Positions 32,356 to 40,479 of a stretch of DNA of 64,000 nt are shown here, piece by piece (the first letter of the stretch is position 1; each line of letters opens with the position of its first letter). A model generated the notes under the pieces. That model was given only the letters and a program-made list of their open reading frames with translations, had not been told where the DNA came from and did not search any database. Source of the DNA: Burkholderiaceae bacterium (GTDB lineage Bacteria > Pseudomonadota > Gammaproteobacteria > Burkholderiales > Burkholderiaceae_C). Location of the stretch: NCBI GenBank assembly GCA_019234815.1, contig JAFALA010000079.1, positions 35,000 through 98,999 of the forward strand, written 5' to 3'. Both the position numbers and the translations under genes were made by a program.

Positions 32356-35330
32356 ACGCGAGGGTGCTGATTGTCGACGACAGCCTGACGGTCCGCATGG
32401 ATTTGCGCGATGCCTTGCACGACGCGGGCTTCCTCTGCCAGGAGTGCGCGACCCTGTCCGCCGCGCGCGAGGCCTTGCGCGCGGCCACGCCGGACGCGGT
32501 GATCCTGGACGTGCTGCTCCCGGACGGCGACGGACTGGAGCTGCTGGAGACTCTGCGCGCCAGCAGCGACGGCGCGGTCTGCCCGGTCCTGATCCTGTCC
32601 AGCGAAACAGAGCTGTCCGACCGCGTGCGGGGTTTGTCGCAGGGAGCGGAAGAGTACGTGGGCAAGCCCTACGACAAGCACTTCGTCGTGGCCAGGATGC
32701 GCGAGCTCGTGCGCGGACATCGGCAGCCGCGCGGCGCCGGGGCGCCCGCGACCGTGCTGGTGGTCGACGACAGCATGACTTTTCGCGAACTGCTGGCCGA
32801 GCGGCTGGTCAACGCCGGCTACCAGGTGCTGCAGGCCGCGACCGGCGAGGACGGACTGCGGGTCGCGGCGTCCGAGCGGCCGCTGGCCTTGCTGATCGAC
32901 AGCGTGCTGCCGGGTCTGGACGGCCCGGGCGTGATCCGGCGCCTGCGCCTGGACGCCGCCCTGCGCGGCACGCCCTGCATCCTGCTGACGGCGGCCGATG
33001 AGCAGGACGCCGAACTCCGGGCCCTGGATGCGGGCGCGGACGCTTTCGTGCGCAAGCAGGACGACCTCGACATCGTCGTCGCGCGCCTGGCCGCCGTGCT
33101 GCGCTCGGCGTCCGTCGCGCCCGCCACGCAGCTGGGCAGCCTGTCCGGTCCCAAGCGCCTGCTGGCGATCGACGACAGCCCCACGTTCCTGGCCGGCACC
33201 GCCGACGCTTTGCGCGAGGAGGGCTTTGACGTGATGACGGCCTCGTCCGGCGAAGAGGCGATCGATTTGCTGGCCGTTCAGAACGTCGATTGCATCCTGA
33301 TGGATCTGATCATGCCGGGCCTGGGCGGGCGCGAGACCTGCCAGCGCATCAAGGCTGCGCCGCGCTTCCGTGACATCCCGCTGATCATGCTGACGGGCGT
33401 GGAAAGCCGCGAGGCCATGCTGGAGGCGCTCGAGGCGGGCGCGGACGACTACGTCCAGAAGTCCGGCGAGTTCGAGGTGCTCAAGGCCCGGGTGCGCGCG
33501 CAGCTGCGCCGCAAGCAGTTCGAGGACGACAACCGGCGGATCCGCGAGGAACTGCTCGCCAAGGAGAAGGAGGCGGCGGAGGCGCGCGCGGCCCGCGAGC
33601 TGGCGCAAAGCCGCGCGACGCTGCTGGCCGAACTCAGCGTGATCAACGAAGTGCTGGAGTTGCGGAACAAGGAGCTGGCCAGCGCCAATAACGCCAAGAC
33701 GGAGTTCCTCTCGATGATGTCGCACGAGCTGCGCACGCCCTTGAACGCCGTCATCGGCTTTTCGGAAATCCTCATGGAGGGAATAGACGGCCCCTTGTCG
33801 CCCAGGCAGACCGAATTCCTGGGCCATATCAACAGCAGCGGCCAGCACCTTCTATCGCTGATCAACGACATCCTGGACCTGGCCAAGATCGAGGCCGGCA
33901 AATTCGAGATCGAGCTGGCCCCGCTGGATCTGGATGCCTTGCTGTCGGACGCGTTGGGCGTCGTCAGTGAGCGCGCCTTCAGCCGCAAGATCCTGCTGGA
34001 GCGCCATTGGCGCGATCTTTCGGTGCCCGTGCACGTCGATGGCCGCCGCCTCAAGCAGGTCGTGTTCAACCTGCTCACGAATGCGATCAAGTTCACGCCC
34101 GACGGCGGACGGGTGGATTTTTCCGTGACCGTGGTGGAGCGCCGGCAGGCGCAGCATGATCTGCCGGGCTTTGCCTCCGGCCTGCGCATGCCCCTGCCCG
34201 AGAATGAATACAGCCATTTCCTGCAGTTCAGCGTGCGCGATTCCGGCATCGGGATCTCGGAGGCCGACCTGCGGACGCTGTTCAAGCCTTTTTCGCAAAT
34301 CAGGAACGACGTGACCCGCGCCGTCGAAGGCACGGGCCTGGGCCTGGTGACGGTCGCGCGCCTGGTGGACCTGCATGGCGGCACGGTGGCGGTGACCAGC
34401 CAGCCGGGGCAGGGCAGCTGCTTCACTGTCTGGGTGCCCTGGCGGTCGGCCCAGCCGCCGGCCCTGATCGGCGCGGAGCGGGCCAGCTACCATCGCCCGA
34501 CACCGATGGCCTTGGTGATCGAGGACGACGCGGCTGCCGCGGCCCTGATGCGCGAGCAGCTGCAGAACACCGGTTTTTCGGTGCGCCATGCCGCATCGGC
34601 GGAGGCCGCCTTGCAGATGATCGACGTGTGCCGCCCCGACTTGATCACGCTGGATATCCGGCTTCCCGGCATGGACGGCTGGGATTTTCTGGGACGCATC
34701 AAGGGCCTGTCGGCCTGGGCCGAGGTGCCCGTCGTGGTGGTCTCGATGGATGCCCAGCACGAGGTCGGGCTGTCGCTGGGCGCCGCCGCGGTGGTGCAAA
34801 AGCCTATCAGCAGCGCCGCGTTTGCGCGCGAGCTCGAGCTGCTGGGGTTCCAGACCTCCGCCAGCAAAGTGGTCATGGTGCTGGTGATCCAGGACGGGCA
34901 ATCCGATTCCAGCCTGGCCGATGTCTGCGCGAGCCAGCCGGGTTGCAAGGTGCTGCGGGCCCGCGGCAGCCAGGAAGGGATCGCCCTGGCGCGGCGCTAC
35001 CTGCCGGACCTGGTGGTGCTGGATCTGCTGATCCCCGATGTCGGCGGCGTCGGCGTCATCGAGGCGTTGATGCGGGACGAGCAGACCGCCCATATCCCGG
35101 TGATCGTGCTGGCGTCGCAGCAGCTGACCGAACTCGAACGCGCGCAGCTCAATTCGCATGTCAAGCGCATCATCGACCAAGGCGAGCAATGGCCGCAGCG
35201 CTTCATCGGCGAGGTGCATCGCGCTTTCGGCCGCCATGCACGCTTGAACCTGGGCCTGCCCTTGCCGCTGGGCTGGTCGAGCACGACGGGACGGGCGCCC
35301 GTAGCCGGCACGGTCAAGGACAACTCCTGA
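32352..35330 (+). CDS. soluble hybrid histidine kinase with five receiver domains
   Basis: 992 residues without a membrane segment. Order: three N-terminal receivers (about 1-120, 130-250, 262-385; phospho-Asp in LDVLLPDGDG, IDSVLPGLDG and MDLIMPGLGG), a charged coiled coil (390-445), HisKA with His458 (MMSHELRTPLNAVIGF), HATPase (DSGIGIS, GTGLGLVTVARL), a fourth intact receiver (VIEDDAA, LDIRLPGMDG) and a fifth, degenerate one (VIQDGQ in place of the acidic pair, no clear Lys). It occupies the output position where Wsp has the diguanylate cyclase WspR. It overlaps cheB by ATGA; I use the ATG at 32352, not a GTG two codons earlier. Confidence 0.92.
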   Translation: MNARVLIVDDSLTVRMDLRDALHDAGFLCQECATLSAAREALRAATPDAVILDVLLPDGDGLELLETLRASSDGAVCPVLILSSETELSDRVRGLSQGAEEYVGKPYDKHFVVARMRELVRGHRQPRGAGAPATVLVVDDSMTFRELLAERLVNAGYQVLQAATGEDGLRVAASERPLALLIDSVLPGLDGPGVIRRLRLDAALRGTPCILLTAADEQDAELRALDAGADAFVRKQDDLDIVVARLAAVLRSASVAPATQLGSLSGPKRLLAIDDSPTFLAGTADALREEGFDVMTASSGEEAIDLLAVQNVDCILMDLIMPGLGGRETCQRIKAAPRFRDIPLIMLTGVESREAMLEALEAGADDYVQKSGEFEVLKARVRAQLRRKQFEDDNRRIREELLAKEKEAAEARAARELAQSRATLLAELSVINEVLELRNKELASANNAKTEFLSMMSHELRTPLNAVIGFSEILMEGIDGPLSPRQTEFLGHINSSGQHLLSLINDILDLAKIEAGKFEIELAPLDLDALLSDALGVVSERAFSRKILLERHWRDLSVPVHVDGRRLKQVVFNLLTNAIKFTPDGGRVDFSVTVVERRQAQHDLPGFASGLRMPLPENEYSHFLQFSVRDSGIGISEADLRTLFKPFSQIRNDVTRAVEGTGLGLVTVARLVDLHGGTVAVTSQPGQGSCFTVWVPWRSAQPPALIGAERASYHRPTPMALVIEDDAAAAALMREQLQNTGFSVRHAASAEAALQMIDVCRPDLITLDIRLPGMDGWDFLGRIKGLSAWAEVPVVVVSMDAQHEVGLSLGAAAVVQKPISSAAFARELELLGFQTSASKVVMVLVIQDGQSDSSLADVCASQPGCKVLRARGSQEGIALARRYLPDLVVLDLLIPDVGGVGVIEALMRDEQTAHIPVIVLASQQLTELERAQLNSHVKRIIDQGEQWPQRFIGEVHRAFGRHARLNLGLPLPLGWSSTTGRAPVAGTVKDNS

Positions 35331-35361
35331 GCGCGGCGCGGCAGGGCATGCGGGCGGGCAT

Positions 35362-35397
35362 GAAAAAACCGCCGCGGCGAACTTGCCGGGGCGGTTG
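35362..35397 (-). terminator. terminator of the parvulin PPIase gene
   Basis: On the minus strand AACCGCC pairs with GGCGGTT and is followed by a T-run (six A residues on the plus strand at 35363-35368). It lies about 55 bp beyond the PPIase stop and in the tail of the convergent chemosensory operon, where it offers no plus-strand T-tract. Confidence 0.75.
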
Positions 35398-35449
35398 CCT
35401 GTAGCGGGTCCTTGAGGGCCTCAGAGGAGGCCTGCAGGATCATGCCGGA

Positions 35450-36259
35450 TCAGTTGGCGCCGCTGAACTTGTAGTCGGTCTTGGCCTTGCCGCGCAGCTC
35501 GTCGCGGTAGGAGGCCATCTTCTGCTGTTCCAGGCGCTGCTTGATCTGCGCCTTCACGTCGTCAAACGCGGGGAAGGTGGCCGTGCGGGTGTCTTCCAGC
35601 TTGATGATGTGGTAGCCGAACTGCGTCTTGACCGGCTCGGTGGTCATCTCGCCCTTCTTCAGTGCGGTCAGCGCCTTGCTGAATTCAGGCACATAGCCGT
35701 TGGGGTTGGACCAGTCCAGGTCGCCGCCGTTGGCTGCGGAGCCGGGGTCCTTGGAGTTCTTCTTGGCCAGGTCTTCGAAGCTGGCGCCGAGCTTGAGCTG
35801 CTCGATCAGGGCCTTGGCCTCGTCTTCCTTCTCGACCAGGATATGGCGGGCGTGGTATTCCATGCCGGTGTTGGCGGCCTTGAACTTGTCGTACTCGGCT
35901 TGCGCGTCGGCGTCGCTGACCGGATGCTCCTTGGCGTAGCCGGAGAACAGCTCGCGGATCATGATCTGCTGGCGCGCCAGCTCCATCTGCGCCTTGTAGT
36001 CGGCGCTTTGCGGAATGCCCTTGCGAGCGGCTTCCTGCATGAAAATCTCGCGCATCACGACTTCGTCGCGCACCTGCTGTTCCAGCTCGGGCGTGCGTTG
36101 CTGCTGGCCGCTCTTGGTGACCTGCGAGATCAGCAGCTCGGCATTGGCCTTGGGCACGGGCTTGCCGTTGACCGTGGTGATGTTTTGCGCTGTGGCCGAC
36201 AGGGGCGCGAGCGCGGCGGACAGGGCCGCGATCGAAGCGGCGAGCACAATCTTCTTCAT
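35450..36259 (-). CDS. periplasmic parvulin-type peptidyl-prolyl isomerase
   Basis: 269 residues with a clear signal peptide (MKKIVLAASIAALSAALA, cleaved after SATAQ). An N-terminal SurA/PrsA-like helical region leads to one PpiC/rotamase domain (about residues 130-225) with YHARHILV, GGDLDW, FSKAL and TQFGYHIIKL. It helps fold exported and outer-membrane proteins. It lies downstream of bolA with a hairpin between, so it is probably its own transcription unit. Confidence 0.93.
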   Translation of the reverse strand: MKKIVLAASIAALSAALAPLSATAQNITTVNGKPVPKANAELLISQVTKSGQQQRTPELEQQVRDEVVMREIFMQEAARKGIPQSADYKAQMELARQQIMIRELFSGYAKEHPVSDADAQAEYDKFKAANTGMEYHARHILVEKEDEAKALIEQLKLGASFEDLAKKNSKDPGSAANGGDLDWSNPNGYVPEFSKALTALKKGEMTTEPVKTQFGYHIIKLEDTRTATFPAFDDVKAQIKQRLEQQKMASYRDELRGKAKTDYKFSGAN

Positions 36260-36347
36260 GGGCGAAAAGGCCTTTCAACAGACTCGATAAACAGAGGTGG
36301 CCGGGCAACGCTTGGCGAAAAATGCGTTCGCGGTGCCCAACTGCAAA

Positions 36348-36370
36348 CAAGCGCCCTTGAGGGGCGCTTG
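36348..36370 (-). terminator. hairpin after bolA, probable terminator
   Basis: CAAGCGCCC and GGGCGCTTG form a perfect 9-bp stem with a 5-nt loop. Reading on the minus strand, the following bases are TTTGC, a weak U-tract. It would close the selO-msrB-yciB-bolA unit and insulate the PPIase gene. Confidence 0.6.
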
Positions 36371-36431
36371 AGAACTTTGCGAGCTTAACCGGATTTGATT
36401 CAGTTTGAATGACGGCAGCGTTGATTCGCGC

Positions 36432-36707
36432 TCAGGGTTCGTCCGGAGCCTTGGCGCGAATTGCCAGCGCGTGAATCCCGCGCTGCATCAAATCACCGAG
36501 GGCATCATAAACTAGCCGATGCCGCGCCACTCGGTGAAGGCCTGTAAAGCCGGCGCTGACGATGTCCAGCGTGTAGTGGCCGCCTTCGCGCGCGCCTGCA
36601 TGCCCCGCATGCAGATGGCTGTCGTCGGTGATCGCGATCTGGCTGGGGTTCAGCGCGGCGCGCAGGCGCGCCTCCATCTCTTGCGGCGTGGCACGTGGCG
36701 CGCTCAT
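36432..36707 (-). CDS. bolA: BolA family protein
   Basis: A 91-residue small protein with the BolA fold: NPSQIAITDDSHLHAGH, GGHYTLDIVSAGF and RHRLVYDALGDLM. BolA proteins partner with monothiol glutaredoxins in Fe-S handling or act on DNA. Its start overlaps the yciB stop by ATGA, and the gene order yciB-bolA-ppiC is known in betaproteobacteria. Confidence 0.92.
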   Translation of the reverse strand: MSAPRATPQEMEARLRAALNPSQIAITDDSHLHAGHAGAREGGHYTLDIVSAGFTGLHRVARHRLVYDALGDLMQRGIHALAIRAKAPDEP

Positions 36708-37375
36708 GCCCTGGGCTCCGAGGACGCCGCCTGCTGTTCGGCTTCATCGGCCTTGGGTCCGGGGTCGGTCATGTGGCGGCTCATGTAGAGGCCCTGCGCC
36801 AGCGTGAACAGCAGCATCAGGCCGGTGCTGCCGAAGGCCTTGAAGTTGGCCCAGGTGGACAGGCTGAAGTTGAACGCCACGTACAGGTTGAGCACGCCCA
36901 TGGCCACGAAGAACAGCACCCAGCTCAGGTTCATGCGGGTCCAGATTTTCTGTGGCAGCTCGATTTCCTTGCCCAGCATGCCGCGCAGCAGGTTGCGGCC
37001 CATCAGCCGGTCGCTGACCAGGAACACCAGGGCCATGCCCCAGTACAGGCCGGTCGGCTTCCACTTGATGAAGGTGGCGTCGTGCAGCCAGATGGTCAGG
37101 CCGCCCAGCACCACCACCAGGGCCAGGCTGATCCACAGCATCAGGTCGATCTTGCGGCCGCGCAGCTTGATGTAGAGCGCCTGGGCCAGCGTGGCCAGCA
37201 TCACGACCAGGGTGGCGAGCAGCACCGGGGCCTCGTCGGGGCCGACGCTGCCGCCCGACACCAGCATGCCCAGGTGCTCGCTGGCGAAGGCGGCGGCCCA
37301 GTCCTTGTGGTTCTCGGCGTACTTGAAGGTGCCGAAGAACAGGATCAGCGGCAGGAAGTCGAGCAGGATTTTCAT
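36704..37375 (-). CDS. yciB: septation protein A / intracellular septation membrane protein
   Basis: A 223-residue inner-membrane protein with five or six hydrophobic segments. The start MKILLDFLPLILFFGTFKYA and the later WTRMNLSWVLFFV and LNLYVAFNFSLSTWANFKAF are hallmarks of YciB/IspZ, which affects envelope and division. The ATG at 37375 is chosen over 37402 because the family begins at MKxLxDF. A C-terminal ~20-residue polar tail extends beyond the usual length. Confidence 0.93.
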   Translation of the reverse strand: MKILLDFLPLILFFGTFKYAENHKDWAAAFASEHLGMLVSGGSVGPDEAPVLLATLVVMLATLAQALYIKLRGRKIDLMLWISLALVVVLGGLTIWLHDATFIKWKPTGLYWGMALVFLVSDRLMGRNLLRGMLGKEIELPQKIWTRMNLSWVLFFVAMGVLNLYVAFNFSLSTWANFKAFGSTGLMLLFTLAQGLYMSRHMTDPGPKADEAEQQAASSEPRA

Positions 37376-37406
37376 GCGTGGGGGCGTTTTGCCTGGAACC
37401 AAGGGG

Positions 37407-37814
37407 TCAAGTTTCGGGCTTGAAGTCTATCGCGGCCGAATTGATGCAATAGCGCTCGCCGGTCGGCGGCGGGCCGTCTGGGAAGACATGGCCCAGGTGC
37501 GAGCCGCACTGGTGGCAGCGCACCTCGACGCGCACCATGCCATGGCTGCGGTCTTCCACGCGCTCGACCACCTCGGAGTTCACCGGCGCCCAGTAGCTGG
37601 GCCAGCCGCAGCCGGCGTCGAACTTGGTGGTGGCCTCGAACAGCGGCGTGCCGCAGCCGATGCAGCAGTACTCACCCTTGCTCCAGTGGTTCCAGTAGCG
37701 GCCGCTGAAGGCGCGCTCGGTGGCGGCGTGGCGAGTCACCTCGTATTGCATCTCGTCGAGTTGTTCGCGCCATTCGGCGTCAGTCTTCTGGACGGGGTAT
37801 TTGTCGGTGCTCAT
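37407..37814 (-). CDS. msrB: peptide methionine (R)-S-oxide reductase
   Basis: Repairs methionine-R-sulfoxide in proteins. 135 residues with both zinc Cys pairs (CIGCG and CHQCG), [21 protein letters not shown] and the catalytic Cys in RYCINSAA. No signal peptide, so cytoplasmic. It overlaps the selO stop by ATGA, linking two oxidative-stress proteins in one message. Confidence 0.96.
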   Translation of the reverse strand: MSTDKYPVQKTDAEWREQLDEMQYEVTRHAATERAFSGRYWNHWSKGEYCCIGCGTPLFEATTKFDAGCGWPSYWAPVNSEVVERVEDRSHGMVRVEVRCHQCGSHLGHVFPDGPPPTGERYCINSAAIDFKPET

Positions 37815-39379
37815 GATGAACAGGATACCTGCAGATGTTGGGCCCAGTCGGGCGGGAAGCCGGCGTCGCCGGCCTGCTCGGGTTCGTCGAACGGGCGGCT
37901 CAAAACTTTCAGCAGGCGCTGCACTTCGCTGAAATCGCCCGCCTGCGCCTGCTGGATCGCGCCCTCGGCCAGGTGGTTGCGCAGCACCACGGCCGGGTTG
38001 ACGCGGCGCATGCGCGTGCTGCGTTCGACGTCCCTGCTCCCTTCCTGCGCCAGGCGGGCCTGGTAGCGCAAGGTCCAGGCATCGAAGCCTTCGCGGTCCA
38101 GGAACAGGTCGCGCAAGGGGGCATTCACGGGTGCCTCAGGCGCCTGTCGGCTGTCGAAATGGCACAGGCGGCGGTGGATGATGGTGTAGTCGACGCGCTC
38201 GGCCGCCAGCAGGCGCAGCCAGTCGTCGATCAGCGACTGGTCCTCGTCCTGGCGGCTCGCCAGGCCCAGCTTGGCGCGCAGGGCCTCCAGCATGCTGGAG
38301 GCGAAGGTGTCGCGGTAGACGTCCAGCGCATCGCGCAGCTGTTCGGCGGCCGCGGTGCGTTCGGCCTCCTCCTCGCCGGCCAGCAGGGGCAGCAGGGCTT
38401 GCGCCAGCGCATGCAGGTTCCAGAACGCCATTTGCGGCTGGCGGGCATAGGCATAGCGGCCTTGCTGGTCGGAGTGGTTGCAGATGTGGCCGGGGTCGAA
38501 ACCGTCCAGGAAGCCGAAGGGGCCGTAGTCCAGCGTGAGCCCCAGCATCGACATGTTGTCGGTGTTCATCACGCCATGGCAAAAGCCCACGGCCTGCCAT
38601 TGCGCCATCAGCGTGGCGGTCTGCCGGCTGACCCGGGACAGCAGCGCCAGCACCGGCTGCGGTGCCTCGGCGCATTCGGGCGCGAAGTGGCGGATGAAGT
38701 GCGAGGCCAGTGCCTGCAAGGCCTGGTGCTGGTCGGTGTGCGCGAAATGCTCGAAATGGCCGAAGCGCAGGAAGCTGGGCGCGGCGCGGGTCACGATGGC
38801 AGCAGTCTCCAGGGTTTCGCGCTGCACCGGGTGGCTGGACGCCGTGACGCACAAGGCCCGCGTGCTGGGAATGCCCAGCGCCGCCATGGCCTCGGAGCAG
38901 AGGAACTCCCGGATCGAGGAGCGCAGCACGGCGCGTCCGTCTCCCATGCGCGAGAAGGGCGTCCGGCCCGCGCCTTTGAGCTGCAGCTCGATAGGGCCTC
39001 CGGGCCCAGGCCATTCACCGAGATGTAGGGCGCGGCCGTCGCCGAGCTGGCCGGCCCAGACGCCGAATTGATGGCCGCTGTAGACGCTGGCCCAGGTCCG
39101 CATGCCGGGCACGAGCGCATTGCCGCTCAGCACCTGCAGGCTGTCTGCATCCATCCAGTCCACGGGCAGGCCCAGCCAGTCGGCGCAGGCGGGGCTGTGC
39201 GCCACCCAGTGGGGCTCGCGCATGGGTTCGGGCGGGAGCACGGCCACGAAGCGCTCTCCCAGCTGGGGGTAGGCGCGCGGGTGCTCTTGGGTCAGTGCGT
39301 GCAGCCAGGGTGCAGACGGGGCCGCAGGGGCCGCCGCGGGCGGGCTTGCAAGCGCCGCCGAATCCGGGTCGAAATCCAT
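37811..39379 (-). CDS. selO: protein adenylyltransferase SelO (YdiU family)
   Basis: A 522-residue pseudokinase-fold enzyme that transfers AMP to protein Ser/Thr/Tyr residues. Family motifs are plain: [71 protein letters not shown] and DYGPFGFLD. The N-terminal ~25 residues are Ala/Pro-rich. The usual C-terminal motif with Cys is visible as LQVSCSS at the extreme end. It is the first gene of the selO-msrB-yciB-bolA run. Confidence 0.95.
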   Translation of the reverse strand: MDFDPDSAALASPPAAAPAAPSAPWLHALTQEHPRAYPQLGERFVAVLPPEPMREPHWVAHSPACADWLGLPVDWMDADSLQVLSGNALVPGMRTWASVYSGHQFGVWAGQLGDGRALHLGEWPGPGGPIELQLKGAGRTPFSRMGDGRAVLRSSIREFLCSEAMAALGIPSTRALCVTASSHPVQRETLETAAIVTRAAPSFLRFGHFEHFAHTDQHQALQALASHFIRHFAPECAEAPQPVLALLSRVSRQTATLMAQWQAVGFCHGVMNTDNMSMLGLTLDYGPFGFLDGFDPGHICNHSDQQGRYAYARQPQMAFWNLHALAQALLPLLAGEEEAERTAAAEQLRDALDVYRDTFASSMLEALRAKLGLASRQDEDQSLIDDWLRLLAAERVDYTIIHRRLCHFDSRQAPEAPVNAPLRDLFLDREGFDAWTLRYQARLAQEGSRDVERSTRMRRVNPAVVLRNHLAEGAIQQAQAGDFSEVQRLLKVLSRPFDEPEQAGDAGFPPDWAQHLQVSCSS

Positions 39380-39539
39380 TGCGGCAGTGTAGCGAGCCGG
39401 GCTTTTCGGGGCCGATTACAAGGTTTTGGCAAGGTTTTGACGAGGTGGATGGCAGTCCCTTGTCCTGTGCACCGAAACACGGGAGAAAAAGAAAACAGGC
39501 AAGATGGCGGCCTTCTCCTTGCCCCGATCCCAGGACCTC

Positions 39540-40295
39540 ATGAATTTCATTCCCGATCCGCTCCACCTTGTCTTGCTGGCGCTGGCCGGCCTGTATGCCG
39601 GCACCCAGAATGCCCTGGCGGGCGGGGGCTCGTTCATTACTTTCCCGAGCCTGCTGCTGGCGGGCCTGAACCCGCTGTCGGCCAACATCACCTCGACGAT
39701 TGCGCTGTTTCCCAGCCAGATCACATCCAGCGTGGCCGGCCGCAAGCTGGCGGGCGGGGTGGGGGGCCTGAAGCTGAGCCATTTGTTCCTGCTCAGCATC
39801 GTCGGCGGGGTGCTGGGCGCCGTGCTGCTGCTCAACACGCCGGTCAGCGTGTTTGCGCGGCTGGTGCCCTGGCTGGTGCTGTTTGCCACCAGCGTGTTCG
39901 CCTGGGGCAGCTTCCGCAAGAAACCCCTGCATGCGGCGGCGTCGGCGCCGACTCCGGTGCTGGCGGGCGCGCAGTTCCTGATCGGTGTCTATGGTGGCTA
40001 TTTCGGCGGCGGCATCGGTTTCCTGATGCTGGCGGTGCTGACCATCGCCGGGCAGCAGGTGCGCATGGCCGGGGCCACCAAGAACATGCTGGCCATGGCC
40101 ATGAACGCCGCCGCGGTGCTGATCTTTGTGTTCTCCGGCCAGGTGGCCTGGTGGGCCGCGCTGGCGCTGGGCCTGGGCGGGGTGGCCGGCGGCCTGCTGG
40201 GCAGCTGGCTGATGCACAGGCTGCACGAAACGCATCTGCGCGGCTTCGTGGTGCTGGTCGGCGTGGCCTTGACGATCTGGCTGTTCCTGCGCTGA
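39540..40295 (+). CDS. TSUP family (TauE/SafE) membrane transporter
   Basis: 251 residues, almost entirely hydrophobic, with eight predicted segments and the paired TSUP repeats: GLYAGTQNALAGGGSFITFP near the N-terminus and GVYGGYFGGGIGFLML in the second half. Family members move sulfite, sulfoacetate or similar organosulfur anions; the substrate is unknown. The ATG at 39540 has AGGAC 7 bp upstream; the ATG at 39504 adds a polar stretch that does not fit. Confidence 0.88.
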   Translation: MNFIPDPLHLVLLALAGLYAGTQNALAGGGSFITFPSLLLAGLNPLSANITSTIALFPSQITSSVAGRKLAGGVGGLKLSHLFLLSIVGGVLGAVLLLNTPVSVFARLVPWLVLFATSVFAWGSFRKKPLHAAASAPTPVLAGAQFLIGVYGGYFGGGIGFLMLAVLTIAGQQVRMAGATKNMLAMAMNAAAVLIFVFSGQVAWWAALALGLGGVAGGLLGSWLMHRLHETHLRGFVVLVGVALTIWLFLR

Positions 40296-40308
40296 AGCCT
40301 TGTCATCG

Positions 40309-40344
40309 CAGTTGTCATTGAAGTTGTCACCGAAGTTGTCACAC
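40309..40344 (+). repeat. three tandem 12-bp units upstream of the fadB-like gene
   Basis: CAGTTGTCATTG, AAGTTGTCACCG and AAGTTGTCACAC follow each other without a gap. All share AGTTGTCA, so they could be a repeated protein-binding site phased just over one helical turn apart, or simple slippage. They lie 13 bp after the transporter stop. Confidence 0.6.
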
Positions 40345-40381
40345 CAGGGACAAGTTCCTCTGCCAGTCTCTGTCTAGAATC

Positions 40382-40393
40382 GAACGGTCGTTC
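40382..40393. promoter_or_regulatory. TetR-type operator palindrome before the beta-oxidation genes
   Basis: GAACGGTCGTTC, arms GAACG/CGTTC around GT, sits about 90 bp upstream of the fadB-like ATG. This form is like operators reported for TetR regulators of fatty-acid degradation in betaproteobacteria. The specific regulator is not in the window, so the assignment is inference. Confidence 0.6.
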
Positions 40394-40479
40394 TATTTTG
40401 AATCGGGCCGGCACTCGAAGCCGGCCCTCCGTTTTTCACAAGTTTTTTCGCGATCGCTCTGCAACTGAAGGGATTCTTC

